Source: Liolophura sinensis
Lineage: Eukaryota > Mollusca > Polyplacophora > Chitonida > Chitonidae
Assembly (NCBI RefSeq): GCF_032854445.1
Contig: NC_088299.1
Coordinates: 6,361,001 to 6,425,000 of the forward strand
Length of the DNA stretch: 64,000 nt
Reading direction: 5' to 3'
The position numbers and the translations under genes were made by a program. Positions 22,690-40,337 of the stretch are shown piece by piece. The notes under the pieces are model-generated. The model saw only the letters and a list, made by a program, of their open reading frames with translations. It was not told where the DNA came from and ran no database searches. Within the stretch, counting starts at the first letter, position 1; each line of letters begins with the position of its first letter.

Positions 22690-24247
22690 GTGAAACCATT
22701 ATAGACTGTAAATGTGGGAACCATGCGAAAACCAACATTTTGTATAAAGACAAAAAATGGTTAGCAGCTTAATCGAACGTAATCTCAAGCAACACTGCAT
22801 CTTGTATTCTCCTTATAGTTTAACGGCGTGCGACTAGCACTAATTTACCAACCGAGTGTAGACCGGAATATAAAAATGGAATCACTGTTTAAACTGTTAT
22901 TTGTTCATTGATGCATAAATTGAACATGTCAGATTTTATAATGACAAACAGGACTTTGTTTTCCATTTCATCTGGAGCCGTACCAGGAATGCGTGTAGCT
23001 GACCACCTCGGTGCGGTAGTATATTGTTAAGTCTGGTGCCTGCACACTCCATTGAAAGATCGGCTATGGACACGTCCACAAGATCCGGGGACTTAAAATT
23101 CACGTTCACAGCTAGTGTACGTAGGAAGATATCACATACATGATAACGCGTGATAATCCGTGGATAGGCAATTGTGCAAATAGCTGGATAACACTGTCAC
23201 CTATCACAGAGTATTCGATACTGGGGTCACTATGACCCTCCATGCTTATACACTCAACAAACTAAGCTGTTATTGATTTATTTATTTATTTATTTGATTG
23301 GTGTTTTACACCGCACTCAAGAATATGCTGTTATTGAAACTGACAGAATACTATGTGTTTATGTGTTTATGATGGATGATTTCAGAATAGATTGTCCTAT
23401 ATTGCTACAGACTAATGTTACAGTATTTGTGACAGACTTTTCATTATTATTCCAACAGTATGCTATTGATGATAAGTATAACGGGTTACTGTTTTACGTG
23501 TCAGTAACCTAACATTATAGGTTATCATGTAAAACATAATATCATGTTAAACTTAACAGATAAGATTTTTTAGAGTGTAGTCTTTCTATAGCATGATTAC
23601 ACCGTCAGTATCTTGCACTGGAAACCCCGTAAGACTTGCGCAAATTTGTTACCTACAACAAATTTACAGAACGGATCACGTGATCAGAAGTTTTGTATGA
23701 AGTCCTGCAGAAAATCTCTGTGTAGGCACGGCCGATAAATGGAAAGCGTCCCACTTTCTGACCTGTAGCTGGTTTAAGCACAAGTTCTGTCTTAGCAGAG
23801 ATTTTGCCGTATGTACGGCGTACAGCTTTGTGGGCTCTAAGCGTAGGACTCATGTACATAGGCCTATCATAGCTGATCTGCATATCTTCACGTTGTTGGG
23901 GTGAGTTTACATTGTTCTAATTGGCATGTCGAATGCCGATATATTAAGCAGTGTCACTATGAATTCTAAATGAATAGGGTGAAGTATTTATGTGAGATCC
24001 AGTCCCGGTTAATGATCGTGTTGTCATTATATGTAGGTACGCTCAGTTAACATAATGGGGGATGTCACGATATACTGTGGGGTTGTCTTCAAATCGGTGC
24101 AGCCCGCCATTGCCCATGCATGGCATGTCTACATCTGGGCTATCCGTACGTCCGTGACTGACCCACGCGGCGGTCCTACCATTTCGCGTTTTTTGATAAG
24201 GGAAGCTGAAGCTCGGTTTAATAGATGGCCTTTACAGGTTTTCATTG
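22690..24247. other. Spacer between SULT genes A and B, left part
   Basis: Holds only a SINE tail fragment at 23,276-23,327 and an AT-rich stretch at 23,330-23,560. No exon seen. Confidence 0.4.
23276..23327 (-). mobile_element. SINE family 1 tail fragment
   Basis: (ATTT)n, then GATTGGTGTTTTACACCGCA and CTCAAGAATATG; the body is missing. Confidence 0.75.
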
Positions 24248-24296
24248 TGCCGCCGTCGTATATAAATAAAATATTCTTGAGTACGACGAATAACTC
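24248..24296 (+). mobile_element. SINE family 1 tail fragment
   Basis: GCCGCCGTCGTATATAAATA then AAATATTCTTGAGTACGACG. Confidence 0.6.
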
Positions 24297-24423
24297 TCAG
24301 TGACAGGAAATAAATTCTTCTGGCCTCCATGTTAACAACACTGGGTGCTATGGAATGCCCTAATAGCACGAAAGACGAAACACGAATTGGTGTTAAGTTC
24401 TGCCACTCTTACATATTCAAAGA

Positions 24424-24664
24424 AGGACTTTCGTGGCCGAGGGGTTTAGCACGCCAGCACGGCGCAATGACTCAGGGGCATCCCACAAATGCAGTCGGTG
24501 TGCGTTCAACTACAGCTGATGCTGGCTTCTCCGGCCGTACGTGGGAAAGTCTTCCAGCAACCTGCGGATGGTCGTGGGTTTCCTGTGGGTTCTGCCCAGT
24601 TTCATCCCACCATAATGCTTGCCGCCGTCGTATAAGTGAAATATTGTTGAGTACGGCGTAAAAC
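24424..24664 (+). mobile_element. SINE family 1, full length
   Basis: Head GTGGCCGAGGGGTTTAGCAC, box-B-like GTGCGTTCAACTAC, CTGGCTTCTCCGGCCGTACG, CAACCTGCGGATGGTCGTGG, CCACCATAATGCTTGCCGCC, CGTATAAGTGAAATATTG and GAGTACGGCGTAAAAC. Confidence 0.9.
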
Positions 24665-24907
24665 ATCTGTGATGACGGATCTGTGGGCAATATAGAAACG
24701 CAGTACTCATGTGTTACACAAGAGAATAACGATGAATTTCGCTTGGGCTTGAGTTGAGAAGGTCATTTGACATCTAAATATCGAATCTGGTGCTAGCAAG
24801 ACATTTGTTCTTCGTTATCATTTGTTATTCAGCAAGGCGAAGATAGCGTCAAAGTTGTTATTAGAATAGCCTACCCGATAAAAAAAATCAAATATTCACC
24901 AAACTTC

Positions 24908-25095
24908 GCTGGCCTTGGTGGCCTCGTGGTTAGCGCGCTACCTCAGCACACAGGAGCCTCTCACCAATGCAATCGTTTAGTCCAGCTCATGCTTGCTCCC
25001 TTTCTAGTTGTTCGTGGGAAGGTCTGCAGCAACCTTCGGATGGTCGTGAGTTAACCCGTCAATATGATGCTGGCCGCCGCCATACATAAGTGAAA
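24908..25095 (+). mobile_element. SINE family 1, nearly full length
   Basis: Head GGCCTCGTGGTTAGCGCGCT, CTCTCACCAATGCAATCG, GTCCAGCTCATGCTTGCTC, CAACCTTCGGATGGTCGTG, CTGGCCGCCGCCATACATAA. The tail is lost. Confidence 0.85.
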
Positions 25096-25192
25096 CATAC
25101 CGGTTACTACGGAATACCCTGTTAGCACGAATAACGAAAGACGAAACACGTATTGGTGTTAAGTTCTGCCACTGTTACATATTCAAAAAGGG

Positions 25193-25245
25193 ACCTCCGT
25201 AGCCGGGGGGGTTCAGCACTCCAGCACAATGGCATAATGACCCAC
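25193..25245 (+). mobile_element. SINE family 1 head fragment
   Basis: GGACCTCCGTAGCCGGGGGG, TTCAGCACTCCAGCAC, ATAATGACCCA; ends 150 bp before the gene B start codon. Confidence 0.7.
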
Positions 25246-25398
25246 AAGACAACGACAAAAGACGAAAAACAAATTGGTGCCACTCATACATACTTAAAGC
25301 TTACAAGTATTTCAGGATAGTTTGGTCAGGCCTTTATATGACTTGTCTTAACAGCAACGAAAGTCTGCCTTTGTGAAAGAACCTGCGGTTGAAAGAAC

Positions 25399-32338
<6,940 letters not shown>

Positions 32339-32419
32339 TGGGACTGCATAAGTTTACATATATACAGGATCAAATTGCCATTTCATCCCACACTTGTAAA
32401 TCATTCATGTATCTACTTA

Positions 32420-32425
32420 AATAAA
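32420..32425 (+). terminator. Polyadenylation signal AATAAA of SULT gene B
   Basis: A canonical AATAAA lies 82 bases after the stop codon, followed by T/GT-rich sequence (TTTTGTGTGTCCTTGTTG), a typical downstream element. Confidence 0.7.
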
Positions 32426-33119
32426 CCTACAATATTTTACCTTAGATTTTGTGTGTCCTTGTTGCAAACTTCCTCACTTTCAGTTTCAGTTTTATGCTTG
32501 GATTCATTTCTCTCGATGTATTCATGGTACAACGTCCAGGCTTATAGACAGAGAAACAGAGCAGAGCCAGTTGAAATCACCCGCCCATAAAACCATACGT
32601 AAGAAACAACAGATAAATTGTAAATAAAAGCGAGATACATGTAAAAGAGAAGCATTCAACATGTTTCAGTGATGGAAGAATGACAGTCGATATTCTAGGC
32701 ATGACTTCCGATTGGGCTTTTAAAAGAGTAATCCGAGAATAATGTCCACGCCATATGCAAATAGAGGCTTTGATTGCATATGCTCAGAAAAGCTCCATGT
32801 TGATGTAATAAACACGAATTCTTACACAGCCATTGCCCTAAAAAGGGCATTTTATAGTTCACCGTTGACACCAGAATTGCATCTTCGGCTGTATCGGCTG
32901 TAACATAGACTATCATATCTGTATGTCGATACGGTGGAGCTTGTGGTGAGTTCGTGTTCATATGGTATACTCTTTCTATCGCTTTTTACAGTCGGTCAAT
33001 AGTGAAGAATCACTTCTCGGACACCGGTCACCCCTAAAATGTAAGATACTGGCTCTAAACCCAAGGCCAACCATGCCAATAAATGTCATTCAAAACCCCC
33101 ACAAAACCCGTTACCGTAA
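32426..33119. other. Spacer after SULT gene B
   Basis: No recognised feature. Confidence 0.4.
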
Positions 33120-33350
33120 ACAGCATTTTAAATAATTCTGGACCAGTGACGTCCAATAAATTTCAACTAGCATCACTGCGTTTTTACTTGATTATGCATA
33201 AGCCATGGTGCTAAGGGAAGGCGAGGCCAACTGCCGTATTTACATGTCCTTGAACAGTTGGAATAAAACCCTAATTGAGAGTAAATTGATAAGAGGCCGT
33301 ATTTCACCCTCCGTATGCGTGACCATTGCTACTTATCACGCTGTTGTGAT
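33120..33350 (+). repeat. Interspersed repeat family 4, copy 1
   Basis: Aligns with 34,665-34,880: ACAGCATTTTAAATAATTCT, CAATAAATTTCAACTAGCAT, CACTGCGTTTTT, TAAGCCATGGTGCTAAGG, TTTACATG, AGGCCGTATTTCACCC and ATCACGCTGT. Partial copies are at 10,208-10,300 and 20,150. Class unknown. Confidence 0.7.
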
Positions 33351-33417
33351 AACTATTTTATTATATCGTCAAGATTGAATCCCGGTTCCTATCCAGAATC
33401 TCGCCACGCATCGGTAA

Positions 33418-33620
33418 TCTCCGCACTGCCTTGCTTGGCGCTCATCATAAAAGGAACAGGCTTATCGGCCCGGTGTCAGAATAATGTGACTGCGTGGAAC
33501 GTCGTGTCTGCTGTCTTTGGCATGGCATTTCAGTGAGACAGCACTATAAATATGTCGGCACCAGGTCAAGGCCACTACAAGGGGACACGTTCGTGATATG
33601 GGCGAAAGAATGTTGTACCT
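33418..33620 (+). mobile_element. SINE family 2 variant
   Basis: CTTGCTTGGCGCTCATCATA, GGCCCGGTGTCAGAATAATG, GTGTCTGCTGTCTTTGGCAT and CAGTGAGACAGCACTATAAA; joined directly to the family 4 repeat at 33,120. Confidence 0.7.
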
Positions 33621-34299
33621 AACTAACATACCACCACAATGTGCCGGAAATACTTCCGGGTTCATGTAGAAGTTGTATCGGCATTGTGAACAGAGTGTAG
33701 AAACCCAATAAACTGGACTTCAAACGTAACATTGGTACGATGAAGACCAAAAATTTGTCACCAGAGACGATGAAAAGATATGTACTGGTAACCAGATATT
33801 TGATTGTCAAAGATTAATGTCGAACGTCACTTCGGTCATATATCAAGACGGTGTCTCCGTGTTGGTTTCTAGGACATAAACGCTGTGCGGAAGACAGATC
33901 AAGGTCTCTACATATATGGCGTGAAATTCATGTAAGGCGAAATCACTCTTTAGAGCGAGATTTGCAGTCCTATCATTTTGAAGGAAATTCACATTGTGAT
34001 GTGAGCACTGATGACGGGTTGGCCAGTAGTTTTTAAACCAGGTTTAGCACCAAGCCAAGAACTTCTGGGCCCAAATTCGAAAAAGGCTGTTAAACCTAAT
34101 TGCCTGCAAAATTGGCCTTTAGTTGACAGCTAACCCTTACTGGAAGCCAACTGTTATTCATAAAATTTTGCCAAGCTTATTTGACTGCTATGTTGGCTGC
34201 TAAGGTTGCAGAGTTGATCTCGGGTGATTCTAACTCAGATGTTGACAACGAAACAAAATGAGATTTACACTTTACACAGGAAACGTGGCAAGACTTCAT

Positions 34300-34564
34300 A
34301 CTTGAGTTGGCAAAATAGACCACTTATAACGCACAGAGGACGTGTTTTCAGAGACAGGCTAAACCTCATTGATATCCTTGATGATGTAAACTTAATAAAA
34401 ACTTATACAGATTTACACGGGCAGAGATTCTCTTCGTTGTGCATTTAGTAAAAACGGCCCTTGGACACCCAACAATGAGAAACCAAGCTCTTCTGCCACA
34501 TCAACAGGTCCTTATTGCTTTGCAGTATTATGCCACAGGGACACTTCACTCTGTCGTGGGCGAG
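34300..34564 (+). pseudogene. Decayed PIF/Harbinger (HARBI1-type) transposase fragment
   Basis: One frame encodes GRVFRDRLNLIDILDDVNLI, the usual N-terminal 'vFrdR.npld.yddeeli..yR' block of HARBI1-like nucleases. After a stop and frame change, 34,472-34,564 encodes TMRNQALLPHQQVLIALQYY then ATGTLHSVVGE, the typical 'R.n.alpp..qvl.aLrfyAtGsfq.vvGd' block. The downstream DDE catalytic domain was not found. The family 4 repeats on both sides may belong to the same or a related element. Confidence 0.7.
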
Positions 34565-34664
34565 CCTCTGCAAGGTTCATGTTAACCATCGGATATTGCT
34601 AAGACTGAACAAGGGCCTGGTCCCTTCGCATTGTTTTAATGTGATTGCATGTTAAATGTGATGA

Positions 34665-34880
34665 CAACACAGCATTTTGAGTAATTCTACACCAGACATC
34701 CAATAAATTACAATTAACATCACTGCATTTTTTAAAAACTAAGCTTAAGCCATGATTCTAAGGGGCCTGCAAATTGCTTCTATTTATGCATTTACATGAA
34801 CAGGTAGAAAAAACAGAAGGCCGTATTTCACCCGTTACATGTGAACATTTGCCAGCTATCACACTGTCGTTGCTGCTCTG
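34665..34880 (+). repeat. Interspersed repeat family 4, copy 2
   Basis: Same orientation and order of blocks as 33,120-33,350: ACAGCATTTTGAGTAATTCT, CCAATAAATTACAATTAACA, TCACTGCATTTTT, TAAGCCATGATTCTAAGG, GGCCGTATTTCACCCGTTAC and CTATCACACTGTCGTTG. Confidence 0.7.
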
Positions 34881-37800
34881 GTTTTACTTTCTATGCTGCT
34901 CGTCTGTAATTATATTGAAAGAATCTGCCATTCTCCTGAAATAATTGGGTGTGTGGACGAAACACATGAATGCTTTCTTCTCTCCCATGAGAATGATGCG
35001 TACTATGTAAAACATTAAGGGGTGTCATTCCAATGCGGTCCAACACCTATGTCACCTTGGAGGAAAATGGATACATGTTCTACGATATCCCAGGCCTTAT
35101 ATCGAGTAACGTTTGAGATATGATGGAAAACGTCGCTGTCCGTGGGTAGATCCTTGGAGACAGTGGCTATATATGTCGTGGGTGGCTGATGACGCCATGA
35201 CTGCACCCTAGTACTGATGCAGGACAACAGGGTCCATAAATGTTTGAAACCCAGTATGCCAGTCTAGTTACTTGCTAAAATCGTAAGGTGCTTGGCATGG
35301 CTTTATGTATACAAAATTAAGTGCTTACTACGGGACAGACAACTAGGGATTTAGTGGCTTGCTAAGGCCTAGCTGCTTGCTAAATTAGCAGTCTTTTATG
35401 AATATGAACCAAGGTCTCTCGATATTCATAAAGGAATTAATGGATGGCGTTTATCGCCACATTTGCAGAACGTGGCGAGAACATATTAAAAGACGTCGCT
35501 CTAAAAGCTTAATCGGTTAAACGCACGGACACATACTGAAACTATAAACTTTAATGGTACTGTTTACTCCAACGGAAATAACAGAACGCTGAATGTAGAC
35601 TTCGAACTGACGTTTAGAAATTTTATTTGCACAGGTTATACAGACGGCTTGTGTCAAGAAATCTGCCTTAAAAACATAGTTTATTACTGTAATTTTTCTC
35701 TGGTGAAACCATAATATAGCCAGTGTACCAATTCTGAGTGTGTGTACAAGAAATCGCTTACATATAGAATTACACGGTGACATGTCAAATGGGATGTCTG
35801 CCAACAGAGTATACACTGAATGTACACAGCTAGTATCCGCCACAGTCGAGAATATCTACATTTAAACTCCACTCTAAAAAACCAAATTAAATACGTAAAT
35901 GTAATAAATAAATGATCAACAAAGAACATGGTCTTCTTGGAACAAGCATAGGTGATATTACAGTTCCAAGGTGATTTAACCCTTTGAAGATTTCCCTGAT
36001 GTCAAACGTCTCCTTTGCTTCTCTCAGGTCTCTTGACAGAAACAGCAGGCAGCGTTGTTGGTCTCCACAGAAAATGTCACGTTGGAATCCATGTAAGGCG
36101 ACACCACGCTTCCAAATGACATATGCCTGTTTTTGATAGTTTTCATGTGTCGGTCCTATTGAAGAAAAGTCTTGTGGAGCAGCGCATTTAATGAAGATCG
36201 TAATCCAAGCCGTTGGCGACTTGATAAAATTTAATAATTACTATAGTCAAGTTGTAGCAAATTTAACTGACCAATTCAGTAATCACAAGCATGACGAGAA
36301 TCACTATCACAGGCATGAACAAAGCAGTATTTCTGTTTTATATACGTGGAAATAATGACCATTGCACTCTATGTACACTCTTTTCATCGAATCAGCCTTG
36401 TCTAGCTGCTGTAAACAGCATATGTCTTCCCTATTGAAATGTAACACACCTCTTGGAAATTGGCTTTATTAATTCTACCCTCGCTACAGGTTTTGCATCT
36501 ATTATGTTGTTCAAAACCGAGGAACATAGGACCCGGTTTAAGATTTAAACTCAGTATCGCAAATCACAATGCGTGCTCACAGGATTTACGGCAGTTTTTA
36601 AGACGCTGTTGGCACTGATAATTACTGTGTGGAGTACGGCCCAGTGCTGTACTTACAAGTGCTCGACCAAACTGAAAAGACCACTGTTCATTTTTGATTT
36701 TTTTTTTCATCAAACTGCCAACTGTAGACATCTTATTTTTTGCACTGATGAAAAACTCCAGCAAAACGTTTTCGTCCGCTCTATGCTACATGTGGTTTGC
36801 TTGCTTTCTGATGTTGTTATAGCATACAATAAACTAAAACCCCATCCTAAACTTCAAGTCTTCACCTGCACAATAAAATGAAAACCACGTAGGTTTTATG
36901 AATCCTAGCAATATTCGTAAGCTTCGCAAGTCTTCACCTACACAGAGTACATGTATTCTTCTTGTAAAACCACACAAAGCCCAGGCTCCATTATTAACTG
37001 GCACAGATAAGCACTGCCGTAACAGAACATTTGCATAATACCTGCTCATTTTTCCCGAACAACCTCAGCACCTTCATCCCATTCAAAATTCTAAACAAAC
37101 AATGAACACAATTAAAAATTTACGCAAGGACAAAGAAAGGAAGAAAAACAATTCAGAAACTTGATAAAAATGATCCTATTACATCAAAACATAAAATCAA
37201 TCACACGCAATAAACACCGCCTGCAAGAGATAAGCTGATCTATTCTTGAAAGGGAAACCACCAATTCTTGTCTGTCATTGAAAACGAAAAACTATATGGT
37301 TAGAATGCTTATATATCTACAAGTTTTGTTGAACTGTATTCCACCTTAAATGCTATGAAACCACCCTCCTATCCATAACCAACTGTGGGTTAAGTTTTTC
37401 AAAGTATTTCTTTCATACTCCTTACAGTGCATGCGTCGCTATCTTTCGCTTTACATCACTGTCACCAATAGACAAGCTTGATCTCGGGAGTACCCCAGGC
37501 GCACGGAGGCTTGTTTAGGACTAGTCTCATCACTCATGTCCTCCCGCGGAACTATTAATCAGTATTTATCAATAAAATTGATTCAGGTGTTGGTCGGAAT
37601 CATGATGCACATTCCCTAGACAAAGAGAAAGCAGGTGTATAATAATAAAGTATTATTAGAGGCAAAGGCTGAGGCGGATGGTCACTTTTTGCCTCATCGC
37701 TGTGACCCCAGTGACCTCGGCGTTGTCCAAGGTTTCTGTGGAAAATTTGCTATTCGTGGCAGTGATGTAAAGCGAAAGGTATTGAGTGACGCATACGCTG

Positions 37801-39991
37801 TAGCGAGTATATACTTCTCCAGCACTGAGCACAATCATCACAGATCATGTGCAACAAACACCTCATGCATTTTAATGTGATTAACTCTTTTTTCAAAACT
37901 GCAAATATTTAATGTCTTTCGCATATTAATCTCACCATAATTATTATAGCATGTCAGCAATATTTCGGCCGTATCAAGGCAATATTACTTGGAATACATG
38001 TATTACTTTACATGAACATGTTATATTGATACATATCATATCATATTGATCATACTGATACAACGATCGCCCGGACTGAGAGTATAAACAATATTGTATC
38101 CCAACAAAGTCTCATCATTTAATGCCCCATTGTTCTTCCATTAAAACGTCTATATCAAATGTTACCAAGTTGAACGATTTCACTCCCCTCCCCCCCCCCC
38201 CCACCCCCAAGACTCATCCTCTAGAGATGTCCAGACCTCTACTATAGTTATTTGCATTTTGATTGGCCGAAATTGTGCCGAAATGACCCTGGATTAGTTA
38301 GTCCAACAACATGTCCAATGTGATGTTGCGGATCCAGGACAGCGAAGACGTGAGAGAAGTAAAGTGCTACACTCTCTCTCTCTACTTATATATGTATGAT
38401 CTGCTTTTTCTCAATTGTCTCTGCATTATTTGGGTCAGACTGAAAGAGAAAAATGAAGAGAGAAGCATAAAAAGGGAAAAAAAAAATAAAAAACCCAAAA
38501 CAGGCCTTTGAAGCTTTTTAGAAAGCAGCATGGAGAGCATATAAATATCATGAGTGTGACAGGTTAGCACACAGATCAGAATTGTCCCTTTCAACCTCAC
38601 AAAAGAAAGTGACTGTCCACTGACAATCTTCCGACTATACAAGCTACAGCACACCTACAGGCCTCCACTCCAATTCCATATATATGCCTAATATATATAT
38701 AATATGTACAGGTACATCTACATTGGCAGACTTCAATATAAACACTCCTTCCACGGAAGAGAAAAAAATGTCAGACAATCACCAACACATATGAAAAACT
38801 ATTAATTATACAAGAATTAACATAGAAGGTGTTGCTTTTGTACACAATGGACTTGTCTTTAATAATTGCGATCAATTTTTCATAATCGATTTTCATAATT
38901 CAAACGAATATTCCACATACTGAAAGATATTAAAGCAAGCTACAAGTAACATCAGAATACAAATCTATGAAATCTGTTCAGTAAATAACCTCCCAAAACC
39001 TTTACTAAATGCATTTTTTATAATTTACAAATTAGCTTCCATCTGTCAATTACACGAGAACTGGTCAGGATCCAAGGGAGATAACCATTACAAAGCGTTC
39101 ATTTCCCTACCCTGGTATCTTCACTGCTGTGGGCGTACAACACAGCAATGTGGTAGTGCTATACAAGGCAGCAAAGTCTAGGGAGAAAACCTGAACAGTG
39201 TGCATGGTAACAGCCATCCCAGCTCCCATACTTTAGAGAAAAGTGTGCGCAGCTAGGAATAGTAAGGCAAGCAGTTGAGCACGGATAGTGTATACATTCT
39301 GTAAGATTGCACAACTAGCGCAAACCGGGAGATACAGGAACCGGAGTGCATGAACGACAAACGGAGGTCTGCTTCAACCAGTATACCCTTCATCAATGCA
39401 CTCGCATCTAGTGCATCTCAAGAGCAACGAGAAATAGCCCACAACTACAAGTATGTGAATTTCTCAAGCTTCCCTTCCCCCCTCCAAATCATTAATCACC
39501 TGCATCATAAAAACTGTAAAAATCAAAATCTTTGAAATAAATAATTACTCCATGCACTTTTTTTTTTTTTTTTTTGTCGCAAGCACTATTGAGAAGCCGA
39601 GTCAAAATATCAAGGATCAAGACAGGTTATACCATTAATCATAGATAAACAATACTACTTTTCCAACTGTCTGACCAGTATCGCTGCAAAGGTGAATTAC
39701 ATGCACTCCCGGTTTGCCCTTGAGTTATTCATGAATCTACATGTATATACATGTACTATATATACGAAATCTCAATATGTGCTCCGACCTTTCAGCTCTA
39801 AATCTGAAAAAAGCAGCAGGACTTTATATTTTATCTGAATTCGATAATGCAGGCTTTTCTCTGTTTCGTCTTTTAACAGATTGAAAAGATATGAAATCAA
39901 TAAGAGGAGAAGACAATAGGAAATCTATAGCCTTGGTTGCACTTTGTAAAGGCAAGGTACATGTAAATATTCTGGATAGAGTTCAGCCGAG
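34881..39991. other. Intergenic region between SULT gene B and the VAP stop codon
   Basis: No exon recognised; the longest frames (35,517-35,929 minus, 36,573-36,881 plus) look random. Holds the repeat copy at 37,670-37,780, a C-run at 38,178-38,206 and a T-run at 39,560-39,579. The VAP 3' UTR must occupy part of the right end. No AATAAA on the minus strand was found near the stop; an ATTAAA variant at 38,858-38,863 is a weak candidate. Confidence 0.4.
37670..37780 (+). repeat. Interspersed repeat shared with 27,250-27,345
   Basis: TTTTTGCCTCATCGCTGTGA, CCCCAGTGACCTCGGC, TTTGCTATTCGTGGCAGTG and TGTAAAGCGAAAGG align with the copy in gene B intron 2. Confidence 0.5.
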
Positions 39992-40162
39992 TTACAGGAG
40001 AACTTTGCCGAGGATGAGACCCAGTATTAACGCCACAATCGCTAGGACTATTGGGGGGATGTTGCTGATTGGACTGGCCGACTTCACCGACAAAGCAGAG
40101 GAGGCCGGCGTTGAGGACACCGTATCCGACACTGCCACTTTACGCAAGCGCACCGTTTCCTC
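39992..40162 (-). CDS. VAPB: VAP exon 7 and stop
   Basis: Acceptor TTTTTCCACAG; encodes [13 protein letters not shown] (compare GLRLRKVAHSD of VAPA), a Ser/Ala-rich linker and the membrane anchor [23 protein letters not shown] stop. Confidence 0.95.
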   Translation of the reverse strand, partial: EETVRLRKVAVSDTVSSTPASSALSVKSASPISNIPPIVLAIVALILGLILGKVLL

Positions 40163-40277
40163 CTGTGGAAAAAGCCAAAAAAAGTTGAGTTCTAAGTTCT
40201 AAGTTTGCGCAAAAAAAAAAATTAACAAAACATTATTTCTGATGCTCTTTGTTTTTCAGTGGAATATCATCCTGCAT

Positions 40278-40337
<60 letters not shown>

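Larger units (their letters stand above)
24348..25304 (+). repeat. Threefold direct repeat with SINEs (24,348; 25,107; 25,252)
   Basis: A block reading GGAAT-CCCT, TTAGCACGAA, GACGAAACACG-ATTGGTG, TTAAGTTCTGCCACT and TTACATATTCAAA occurs at 24,348-24,424 and 25,107-25,193, each followed by a SINE family 1 head. A shorter third copy (AAAGACGAAAAACAAATTGG, CCACTCATACATACTTAAA) lies at 25,252-25,304. The pattern suggests local duplication of SINE plus flank. Confidence 0.75.

Noticed and set aside
35015-35227. 70-codon minus-strand frame in the SULT-VAP spacer
   Set aside because: Composition is protein-like but no domain recognised; it may belong to a decayed transposon.
38858-38863. ATTAAA as the VAP polyadenylation signal
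   Set aside because: More than 1.1 kb past the stop codon and without a clear downstream element; mentioned only as a weak candidate.
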